The notes under the pieces: model-generated
Seen by the model: the letters and a program-made list of their open reading frames with translations, nothing else
Told to the model about the DNA's origin: nothing
The model's database searches: none
In this document: positions 8,756 to 16,396 of the stretch, in pieces
Layout: each line of letters begins with the position of its first letter
Position numbering within the stretch: position 1 is the first letter of the stretch
Translations under genes and position numbers: made by a program
Source: Cardinium endosymbiont cEper1 of Encarsia pergandiella
GTDB taxonomy: Bacteria > Bacteroidota > Bacteroidia > Cytophagales > Amoebophilaceae
Direction of reading: 5' to 3'
DNA: 64,000 nt
NCBI RefSeq assembly: GCF_000304455.1
Contig: NC_018605.1
Span: 434,035-498,034, forward strand

Positions 8756-10198
8756 ATGGCAAAAGAAGATATACAAGATATTATTCATGCATCTGATTAT
8801 CCATATGGATTTGAAAGCAATATTCCTGTAGATACCATTCCCAAAGGCTTAACGGAAGCTACCATTCGCCTTATTGCTGAGAAAAAAAAAGAGCCAGCGT
8901 GGTTGCTCAAACGCCGTTTAGAAGCTTTTTATCATTGGTCTAAATTAAAAGAGCCTACCTGGGCAAAAATTGTCTATCCACCTATAGATTACCAAAATAT
9001 TATTTATTACGCAGCACCCAAACAAACGGTACAGTTAAACAGTTTAGAAGAGGCTGATCCAGAACTTTTGGCTACTTTTAAGCGGTTGGGCATTTCGTTA
9101 GAGGAGCAAAAAAGACTAACGGGTGTAGCGATGGATGTGGTGCTAGATAGTGTTTCCGTGGCCACGACTTTTAAAGATACATTAAACAAGCTAGGCATTA
9201 TTTTTTGTTCTTTTAGTGAAGCGGTTCAGCAACATCCTGATTTGGTTGAAAAATATTTGGGTAAAGTAGTCCCTATGACCGATAATTATTTTTCTGCCCT
9301 TAATACTGCTGTCTTTAGTGATGGTTCCTTTTGCTACATTCCTAAGGGGGTCCATTGCCCTATGGAACTTTCTACCTATTTTCGCATCAATGCCACTAAT
9401 ACCGGTCAATTTGAACGCACCTTGATTGTCGCAGAAGAAGATGCCTATGTTAGCTATTTAGAGGGGTGTACAGCACCTATGCGGGATGAACATCAATTAC
9501 ATGCCGCTGTAGTAGAGATTTATGCTGCAAGAGGTGCGCATGTAAGATATGCTACAGTACAAAATTGGTATCCAGGCAATAAAGATGGCGTAGGTGGTGT
9601 CTATAATTTTGTAACCAAGCGAGGCCTTTGTGCTGGCGCGTACGCTAAAATTTCATGGACGCAAGTAGAAACCGGTTCAGCCATTACTTGGAAGTATCCA
9701 AGTTGCATTTTAATGGGCGACCATTCAGTAGGTGAATTTTATTCTGTAGCAGTAACCAAAAACAGACAGCAAGCAGATACAGGTACGAAAATGATCCACT
9801 TGGGTAAACATACTAAGAGTCGGATTGTAGCCAAAGGTATTGCCGCTGGTCAATCCAATAATAGCTATAGAGGTTTGGTCAAGATCGCCCCTGGAGCAGT
9901 ACATGCCACTAATTTTTCTCAGTGTGATTCTTTGTTAATTGGTAATAGCTGTGGTGCCCATACTTTTCCTTATATAGCAGTAAGCCATCCAACTGGCCAA
10001 GTCGCACATGAAGCCACGACATCTAAAATTAGTGAGGATCAACTTTTTTATTGTAATCAACGTGGTATCGATCATGAAACTGCTATTGCACTTATTGTCA
10101 ATGGTTATTGCAAAGAAGTACTCAATCAGTTGCCTATGGAGTTTGCAGTAGAAGCACAAAAATTATTGGCGCTTACGCTGGAAGGTAGCGTTGGATAA
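8756..10198 (+). CDS. sufB: Fe-S cluster assembly scaffold SufB
   Basis: Core scaffold of the SUF iron-sulfur cluster assembly machine (SufBC2D). 480 aa, the full SufB length, with the conserved early part [21 protein letters not shown], the [18 protein letters not shown] region and the late [19 protein letters not shown] segment including the ligand-region Cys. SufC, SufD and SufS, which normally follow, are absent: the next gene is a symporter on the other strand. The rest of the pathway must lie elsewhere or be lost. Endonuclease III in this window (29463-30101) needs a 4Fe-4S cluster. Confidence 0.95.
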   Translation: MAKEDIQDIIHASDYPYGFESNIPVDTIPKGLTEATIRLIAEKKKEPAWLLKRRLEAFYHWSKLKEPTWAKIVYPPIDYQNIIYYAAPKQTVQLNSLEEADPELLATFKRLGISLEEQKRLTGVAMDVVLDSVSVATTFKDTLNKLGIIFCSFSEAVQQHPDLVEKYLGKVVPMTDNYFSALNTAVFSDGSFCYIPKGVHCPMELSTYFRINATNTGQFERTLIVAEEDAYVSYLEGCTAPMRDEHQLHAAVVEIYAARGAHVRYATVQNWYPGNKDGVGGVYNFVTKRGLCAGAYAKISWTQVETGSAITWKYPSCILMGDHSVGEFYSVAVTKNRQQADTGTKMIHLGKHTKSRIVAKGIAAGQSNNSYRGLVKIAPGAVHATNFSQCDSLLIGNSCGAHTFPYIAVSHPTGQVAHEATTSKISEDQLFYCNQRGIDHETAIALIVNGYCKEVLNQLPMEFAVEAQKLLALTLEGSVG

Positions 10199-10284
10199 TC
10201 GGACTTTTTGCATAACATTGTCTACTTGTTTAATATTACTAGAGATGTGGGGAGGCTACCATATAGGATGCTACTATTCTAACG

Positions 10285-11760
10285 CTAACCTTTTTTATAC
10301 CTTTTAAAGGCTCTGGTAAGTTGTTTTAGTCTTTTTTGTTGATTATTCAGCGGCATCCACCCCGTACCTGTTGGTTGTGGAAGTAGATAATGTGCGGCCA
10401 TCATGCCTAGCCCATTGGCCGTTACGTGAACCAAATCAATTCCTATAGAAAGTGTTAAACACAATCTTTTACAAAGTAATCTAGTCAATATAGCTGTAGC
10501 TATTCCCATCAAAACCGTACGGGAAGTACCCCGAAAGCCAAAAATAGCTAAGATAAAGGGGGCAGGCACTATATATAGATACAAATCAGTAGCAATAGTT
10601 CTAATAGAAACTATTGCTTCATATAGGTCATTATTATTGTAATGTATAGCTAATACAACGGCCAATAAGGTGACCATTGCTGCAGCTACTTTAGCTACCC
10701 GGATTTGAAGCTTATCGGAAGGCTTTATAGCTCGAATACTTTTTGTCAAATCGTAACCAATCATAATACCAGCCATGTGCAAATAAGAATCAGCTGTGCA
10801 GGTGGCTGCCCCTATTATACAAATGACAATACATGTTTTTAGAAAAGGTGACATATCAGCTATTATATAATTCCAAACGGCTGCTGCTGACAAGGTTGGA
10901 TCGTTTACAAAAACCAATAAGCTAATTGAGCATATGAAAAATGTTATACCTAGACTCAGAAGACTGTTATATAGAAAAACTTTTTTGACTTGCATAGGAC
11001 TAGCACATATGTAGGTGCTCTGCATAATTGGGGGACTAGTACTTTCTAAAAGGCTAGATGAAAAACATATAACTAAACATAATATTTTAATAGGCGGATG
11101 GAGCAGGCTACTAAATGTAAATTTTTCTTGCTTTTGTAAGAACGATATAGTTTCTAAAACCGATTTACCTGTTTTTAGATACATAAGCCTAGTAATCAAT
11201 AAAATAATGGCGGTAAAGGTTATAAATTGCAGTAGATCTCTATTCGTAACCCCACGGATGCTCCCAAAAGTAGTGTAAGCAATAAGCACTAAAGCTGCCA
11301 ATACAGTTATGGTACGATTATCAATATCGATACAGATGCTGATCATGGAGGACATTACTTTAATTTGGATGGCCACGACACCAACCGCATCAATAGTACT
11401 TAATAGAGCAGTAATAACTCTTGGATACTTTCCATATACGCTACCTATCGTTTCTGCAATAGAAAGATGCTGGATAAATGGGACCATACGTATCCAGATC
11501 AGGCTAATCATCCAAAAAGTGATACTACTGGTAAGCCCTATAATCAATAGGGAAAGACTAGTATGCATTGTAAGCAATATGATCCATTCCCCCGAAAAAA
11601 AAGTAGACAGTAGCATTGCCATCAACTTAACCGTAGAAAATTGTTTGTTGCCCACAGCATATTCCCGAAATGTGGTTGCTGGCTTACTAGCTAGTCCTAC
11701 TACTAAGGTCAATACTAAAAAAGCCCCTACTATTAAAAGAGGTTTATAGAGTGTTACCAT
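10285..11760 (-). CDS. Sodium:solute symporter (SSS family)
   Basis: Multi-pass inner-membrane transporter, 491 aa with about 13 hydrophobic segments, likely taking up a small solute with sodium. SSS marks: REYAVGNKQF near residue 35 and GSIRGVTNRDLLQF near 168-181, matching the signature of PutP/SGLT-type carriers. The substrate cannot be read from sequence. The C-terminus ends in a basic QQKRLKQLTRAFKRYKKG tail. A second, truncated copy of the C-terminal part lies at 4816-5097, so the family was once larger here. Uptake of host metabolites fits a symbiont. Confidence 0.85.
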   Translation of the reverse strand: MVTLYKPLLIVGAFLVLTLVVGLASKPATTFREYAVGNKQFSTVKLMAMLLSTFFSGEWIILLTMHTSLSLLIIGLTSSITFWMISLIWIRMVPFIQHLSIAETIGSVYGKYPRVITALLSTIDAVGVVAIQIKVMSSMISICIDIDNRTITVLAALVLIAYTTFGSIRGVTNRDLLQFITFTAIILLITRLMYLKTGKSVLETISFLQKQEKFTFSSLLHPPIKILCLVICFSSSLLESTSPPIMQSTYICASPMQVKKVFLYNSLLSLGITFFICSISLLVFVNDPTLSAAAVWNYIIADMSPFLKTCIVICIIGAATCTADSYLHMAGIMIGYDLTKSIRAIKPSDKLQIRVAKVAAAMVTLLAVVLAIHYNNNDLYEAIVSIRTIATDLYLYIVPAPFILAIFGFRGTSRTVLMGIATAILTRLLCKRLCLTLSIGIDLVHVTANGLGMMAAHYLLPQPTGTGWMPLNNQQKRLKQLTRAFKRYKKG

Positions 11761-12348
11761 ATGTCACTTTATACCAATAATATCAAACATTGTCCAAACA
11801 GGGGTGATCTGTAATGCTTACTACATGTACAAGCTGGATTAATAGGTTTGATGCAAGGATTACATGCAATGTGATCCACTTGTTAAAGATAGCGCAATAA
11901 GATAGAAATTTTTACATAGGTTTTCAATCAAGAATATTTTAACCCTGAACTCTTTATTTATTTACTTGATTTATAAAAGTGTTAGAATCGTATTTTTACT
12001 AAACAATTAGCTGTTTTACCTACTTTTATAAAGTAATTTATAACATAAAAACTTGATAACCATAATAATTTATATAAAAATATTCTTTATACAACTGTTT
12101 ATAAATAAATTCTATTAAATTTCTTATGAATGATTATCATATTAAAAAATATTCTAATCCAGAATTGACGTTAATTTAATTTTTGTTTGGAATAGACGCG
12201 ACAGAACCGTATACAAATGTATACCTCAGGATTGTCATTTGGGTTATCATAAAAAGTTTCGACGGATGATTAATTTTTTTTAGATTTGGGGTAAACATTG
12301 AAGCGCTACCCAAATAAAGCAGCAAAAATTTGACAGGTATTATAAAAA
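11761..12348. other. 588-base gene-free AT-rich region
   Basis: Lies between the divergent symporter and flavoprotein genes, so it should hold both promoters. I see no ORF or RNA gene. It contains a palindromic pair GTATAC-AAAT-GTATAC at 12209-12224 and one copy of the 10-mer ACGCGACAGA (12196-12205), which recurs at 14874 and, inverted, at 55786. Confidence 0.5.
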
Positions 12349-13086
12349 ATGGAACAAAATCAATTTAAAGTTGAGTTTATAGCTTCTAAAATGCTTACAC
12401 CTAGTGTAGCAGAGTTGTCTTTTAGACGTTTGGATAAACTACCTTTCCCATTTGTACCAGGTCAATTTATTACTTTTTTATTGCCGCACCCCTCTGGAAA
12501 AATAGTGCCACGTAGTTATAGCTTAGCCAATAGCCCTTCGCAAACCAACCAATTGGACATTGCAATAGCGCCTGTTCAGGGCGGTTTTGCGACTAACATC
12601 CTCTTTAATCTAAAAAGCGGAGATCTATTAGATTGTGTCGGACCTAAAGGTAGGCTTATCCTTCAAGAAGCAGAAGAACCCAATCACTACCTGTTAGTAG
12701 CTACTGGAACTGGTGTAGCACCTTATCGTTCTATGCTTCCCACACTTGCTGAACGGCTAGAAGAAGATAAAAAGGTAACCTTGCTATTAGGTGTCCGTTA
12801 TGCGAGTGACCTGCTTTATGCAGAAGATTTTATTGCTTTTGCCCAAAAATATCCACACTTTCACTTTCGTGGCTATCTGAGTAGAGCAAGTGCAGAGACA
12901 CCTCCTTATCAATATATAGGGTATGTACAATCCGCTTTTGAAAGCCTTGATTTAAATCCAATGACGGATTTGGTATACCTATGCGGTAATCCATATATGA
13001 TTGATGAAAGTATTCAACAGTTGCAAAATATGGGTTTTAATCTACAATCTATAAGAAGAGAAAAGTATATCTCTCGTAGGGTGTAA
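12349..13086 (+). CDS. Ferredoxin/flavodoxin-NADP reductase-like flavoprotein
   Basis: FAD-dependent oxidoreductase that moves electrons between NAD(P)H and a ferredoxin or similar carrier. 245 aa: FAD-binding barrel with RSYSLANSP (R55-Y57-S58), then the NAD(P)-binding Rossmann part with LLVATGTGVAPYRSML at 115-130 and LCGNPYMID at 211-219. The length and motifs fit the ferredoxin-NADP reductase family (Fpr-like). The electron partner is unknown and no ferredoxin gene is visible. It stands alone in its transcription unit. Confidence 0.85.
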   Translation: MEQNQFKVEFIASKMLTPSVAELSFRRLDKLPFPFVPGQFITFLLPHPSGKIVPRSYSLANSPSQTNQLDIAIAPVQGGFATNILFNLKSGDLLDCVGPKGRLILQEAEEPNHYLLVATGTGVAPYRSMLPTLAERLEEDKKVTLLLGVRYASDLLYAEDFIAFAQKYPHFHFRGYLSRASAETPPYQYIGYVQSAFESLDLNPMTDLVYLCGNPYMIDESIQQLQNMGFNLQSIRREKYISRRV

Positions 13087-13124
13087 AATAAAATCTATTG
13101 ACCAAAACAATCTATGGACATCTT

Positions 13125-13172
13125 AAGCAAGCAAGCGGCTTAAGGCTATGCGTGGCTTTAAGGCCTTGCTTA
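13125..13172 (+). terminator. Imperfect hairpin after the flavoprotein gene
   Basis: AAGCAAG and CTTGCTT close an imperfect stem around a GGCTTAAGGC/GGCTTTAAGGCC interior, about 40 bases after the stop. It could be a terminator or a small structured RNA; there is no long T-run. Confidence 0.35.
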
Positions 13173-13251
13173 TCGTTTAGAAATGGGTTACGTAAGGGGT
13201 AAAGTAAAGTGGGCCCTATTATACTATTGCCTATTTAATTTTAATTTATAG

Positions 13252-13908
13252 GTGGATCACCTAAAATATAGTATAGTTTTGCGTTTTAGATTTTTAAAAA
13301 TTTCAGTATCTATTGAGCTGAGTTATTGGGTCTTTTTATTGTTGGTCATCACTAGTGTAGGTGGCCAATATATAGAGGTTTTGCTATGGTCTAGTGTCTT
13401 TACCTTAAGTATATTGGTACATGAATATGGCCATGCGTTAGCAGCTCTTTTTTTTGATGCAGCACCCAACATTGTATTACAAGCTTTTGGTGGCATCACT
13501 CGCTTCAATGTCGCACGCTTAACAAGTAAACAAAAATTTTTAATTATCCTTGCAGGCCCCCTTTTTCAAGGATTATTGACACTGATGGCCTATCTGTTGC
13601 TTCAATTTAATATTTTTAATAACTATCTGTTGCAGTATTTGCTCTTTATAACTATGTATGTAAATAGTAGATGGTTGCTGTTGAATTTAATACCTATTGT
13701 GCCACTAGATGGTGGCTGGTTGTTGCGCTATATACTAGAAAAACTTTTTGGTCATAAGGGCTATCTAGCCAGTATTATCATCGGCTTGGTCGCTGCTGCC
13801 ATTGCCATTCCTTTTTTGTATCTTGCAGGCTATCACTGGTTCTTTATCGTGCAACTCTTTATAGCTGGATGGCATTACTGTAAATGCTGGCAACAGGCAA
13901 GAAAATGA
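13252..13908 (+). CDS. M50 family membrane metalloprotease (site-2 protease type)
   Basis: Intramembrane zinc protease, 218 aa with about six hydrophobic segments. The zinc motif HEYGH is at 57-61 inside a membrane helix, and the third ligand is D153 in LIPIVPLDGG. There is no PDZ or CBS domain, so this is a minimal S2P/SpoIVFB-like form rather than RseP. The start is GTG at 13252; no better ATG exists before the first helix. The substrate is unknown; such enzymes often release membrane-bound regulators. Confidence 0.85.
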   Translation: MDHLKYSIVLRFRFLKISVSIELSYWVFLLLVITSVGGQYIEVLLWSSVFTLSILVHEYGHALAALFFDAAPNIVLQAFGGITRFNVARLTSKQKFLIILAGPLFQGLLTLMAYLLLQFNIFNNYLLQYLLFITMYVNSRWLLLNLIPIVPLDGGWLLRYILEKLFGHKGYLASIIIGLVAAAIAIPFLYLAGYHWFFIVQLFIAGWHYCKCWQQARK

Positions 13909-13959
13909 TAATAAAAAAACATATTGTGCGCTTTAACCTGTACAAGTAAACCCTATTGT

Positions 13960-14682
13960 ATGGAATGGAAATTTGTTTTGTTGTGCCCAATGCAGATAAG
14001 GTTGATAGGCCTATTACCAATCGCAATCGGTTGTCAAAGAGATGCACCTAGGCATGAACCCGGACCTATTGCTCCTACAGAAAACAGGCAACCATCCAAT
14101 AAACCGCAGGATAATGTAAAAAAATCTACGCAACCTAATCGTGATAGCTCATCCTCCGATTTCTTGTACAAGGAAAATTTGGCATTTATTTTTAAGAATA
14201 TAGGTTGGTCTGATCTTTTACCACCCCAATTGCAAAATTTAAAAACAACCATCTTATCTATCACCCCGCCTGCTGGGGTATATGCACAAAATGATTTCAG
14301 TAGCTTAATACAAGACCATTTACTAAATTTAGAGAAAACTGGTAGCGTTGTATCACATGGATTATGCAGTAGATTAGTGATTAGATTTAACAACAATCAG
14401 CAGCATAATAGCTCTAATAAGCCTAGTTTATTTGGAACAGAATTTATAACGCTTAGCTTCAACCCAGGCAACCCAGAAAAGCATACCTATGCTTTAATAG
14501 GATTTGTGGTCACTAAACCAAAGCATAGTCCTGATTCGGAAGAACATCTTATTCCATTTGTACAATTGAAACAAGGGTGGTATTTCGATAACCATGACTG
14601 TATAAAATTTATTAAAATTCATGAGGCGATTCAGCTAGCCTCAGAAAGAGGGACTATCTTTGTTTACCAACAAATCACATAA
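13960..14682 (+). CDS. Putative lipoprotein of unknown function
   Basis: Not recognised. From the ATG at 13960 it encodes 240 aa; a second ATG at 13990 also fits. Both give a signal segment IRLIGLLPIAIGC with a good lipobox and Cys, so the product is probably lipid-anchored. After the Cys comes a Pro/Asn/Ser-rich stretch (about 40 aa), then a globular part with FGTEFITLSFNPG and a later GWYFDNHDC. An upstream in-frame TTG at 13924 adds only polar residues before the signal and is unlikely. It is convergent with the ankyrin gene. Secreted lipoproteins recur in this window (50694, 52819). Confidence 0.6.
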   Translation: MEWKFVLLCPMQIRLIGLLPIAIGCQRDAPRHEPGPIAPTENRQPSNKPQDNVKKSTQPNRDSSSSDFLYKENLAFIFKNIGWSDLLPPQLQNLKTTILSITPPAGVYAQNDFSSLIQDHLLNLEKTGSVVSHGLCSRLVIRFNNNQQHNSSNKPSLFGTEFITLSFNPGNPEKHTYALIGFVVTKPKHSPDSEEHLIPFVQLKQGWYFDNHDCIKFIKIHEAIQLASERGTIFVYQQIT

Positions 14683-14883
14683 ACTTATGCAAAGCCATGC
14701 ATATGGTAATTTTTGCTTGATAAAAAATCTGGTTTCGTTTTTGATGGTTAACACCCTATTCATTTATTGGCTTAATAAGCTATTATTTGGCTTTTTTATA
14801 CCCTTTTGATGTGGCTATAAATATAGTGTACAGCCAGTATTACTAAGCCATTGACCAACATGCTTTAAAACAAACGCGACAGA

Positions 14884-14920
14884 GGCCCTTTTTTTGCTGC
14901 TATTACAAAAAGAAAGGGCT
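14884..14920. terminator. Probable bidirectional terminator hairpin
   Basis: GGCCCTTTTTTT and AAAAAGAAAGGGCT form a stem between two convergent genes. Read on the minus strand it ends with a T-run, so it can serve the ankyrin-repeat gene and probably the lipoprotein gene too. Confidence 0.6.
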
Positions 14921-14937
14921 TACTTTTCTGTATGGTT

Positions 14938-16116
14938 TTATGCACCTATTGCGTTTTGTAAAGGCTTATATCGATCCACTATTTTGAGCAATTTAGCCCT
15001 ATATCCCTCGTTGATGGTCCTTTTTTGCTCTAAGCTATTGATTTCATTAGCAATAGATTCCCAATCCGTTGTAGTCAAATTATTGTGTACAGTGGACAAG
15101 ATAGATGCGAACGGCTTCATATTTTCTTCAAAAATACGAACTCGTCTTTGTGTATCATATTTTGGCAAATAAGCACGTGCAAATACCGAGCGGCCTTTTG
15201 TATCTTTCTCAAAAAGTTTACCAATGGATGTACTTTTGTCGTTACACAAATGCTCTATTCTATGAAAAACTATTTGAAATGCATTTGTATCGGTGCCACG
15301 CACCGCCATATGTAGTGGGGTTCTTCCTTTTTTATCCTTATCGCATAAATCTTCTATCGTAGAAAATTTTTTGACCAGCGATAGTACTACATCATCTAGA
15401 TTATGTTCAATCGCCAAATGGAGCGGTGTGTCACCCTTTTTATTCTTTCCCTTTAAATCTTGATCAGAGAGCTTAGTAATGAGTAAAGAAGCTATATCTT
15501 CAAGCTTCTGTTCAATTGCCAAATGTAATGGGGAAGAACCTGAAGTTGCATCTTTTGTACGGATATCTGTTTTAGGGTCATTTAATAAAATGGTAGCTAT
15601 TTCTTTCTTTTTATTCAAGAGCGCTTCCAAAAGTGAAGTTGAGCCTTTTTTTGCTTTATTGATATCAATATGCTCGCTCTGAGCTAGCCGTTTGACGATT
15701 TCAATATAATTTTTTTCTATAGCTAGGCCAAGTGCAGTTTTGTTGCTATTGTTATAATATGTGTTGGGAAAATCTTTATGGTTATATTCTAAATCACGTT
15801 TAGATGCAATGTCTTCATCGATACGCTTGAGCACAAGAACTACTTTTTGAAGCTCTTTATTGCTTACAGCAGCGTATAGCATGTTATTGCCTACTTCATC
15901 TTCCTGACTAATATCTTTTTTATTCCCTATTTCTTTAATAAATTGTTTGTCATCTATCTTTTTTACCATATAATCCATCGTTCCACCACCTGACCGACAG
16001 CTTCTACCTTGCAAGATAAACGATAGCGATAGAACCGTAATACTTTTTATAAAAAAACAACGTTGTTTGGTATGTACATTAAGCGTTTTCATCTGTTTTA
16101 TTGATTGGTTATTCAT
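14938..16116 (-). CDS. Secreted ankyrin-repeat protein, candidate host effector
   Basis: 392 aa. The N-terminus has basic residues and then a hydrophobic segment SITVLSLSFILQG followed by RSCRSGGG, a signal peptide and perhaps a poor lipobox. About six ankyrin repeats follow at 70-310, with clear cores such as SGSSPLHLAIEQ, KGDTPLHLAIEH and KGRTPLHMAVRG. A charged non-repeat tail closes the protein. Ankyrin repeats bind proteins and are common in effectors of intracellular symbionts; the target is unknown. The start at 16116 is used, but the Met at 16092 gives a tighter signal peptide. It is divergent from mutS across a region rich in GGTAAAA inverted repeats. Confidence 0.85.
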   Translation of the reverse strand: MNNQSIKQMKTLNVHTKQRCFFIKSITVLSLSFILQGRSCRSGGGTMDYMVKKIDDKQFIKEIGNKKDISQEDEVGNNMLYAAVSNKELQKVVLVLKRIDEDIASKRDLEYNHKDFPNTYYNNSNKTALGLAIEKNYIEIVKRLAQSEHIDINKAKKGSTSLLEALLNKKKEIATILLNDPKTDIRTKDATSGSSPLHLAIEQKLEDIASLLITKLSDQDLKGKNKKGDTPLHLAIEHNLDDVVLSLVKKFSTIEDLCDKDKKGRTPLHMAVRGTDTNAFQIVFHRIEHLCNDKSTSIGKLFEKDTKGRSVFARAYLPKYDTQRRVRIFEENMKPFASILSTVHNNLTTTDWESIANEINSLEQKRTINEGYRAKLLKIVDRYKPLQNAIGA

Positions 16117-16194
16117 AATATTATACGTTTTCTTTGTAGCTACAACTGAATTTTTAGCAACAAGTAATCTTTGGATAACGATTCGGTATGGCTT

Positions 16195-16292
16195 ATGGTA
16201 AAACTTTTACCTTTGCTTCATTAAGATTACTTACTTTTATTATAAGCAATCAAATGGTAAAAAACTAGATGCCATCTCGTATTTTACCATTT
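16195..16292. promoter_or_regulatory. Operator-like cluster of GGTAAAA/TTTTACC inverted repeats
   Basis: In the 280-base divergent region between the ankyrin gene and mutS, GGTAAAA-C-TTTTACC (16197-16211) is a near-perfect palindrome. Some 40 bases on, AAATGGTAAAA (16252-16262) and TTTTACCATTT (16282-16292) are perfect 11-bp arms. The same 7-mer is thus used four times in alternating orientation, which suggests binding sites for a dimeric regulator or an RNA hairpin. Confidence 0.4.
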
Positions 16293-16396
16293 TAAAACAA
16301 ATCATTATTGTAAATTTGGTTTGTAGGGACATCGATTTAGACCAAATTGCCTAATGTAAGATCCTTAATCTATTTAGATGGTATAATTTTATTGTT

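Noticed and set aside
10285-11760. Two-component sensor of the symporter-kinase type
   Set aside because: The protein stops after the membrane domain with a short basic tail; no kinase domain follows.
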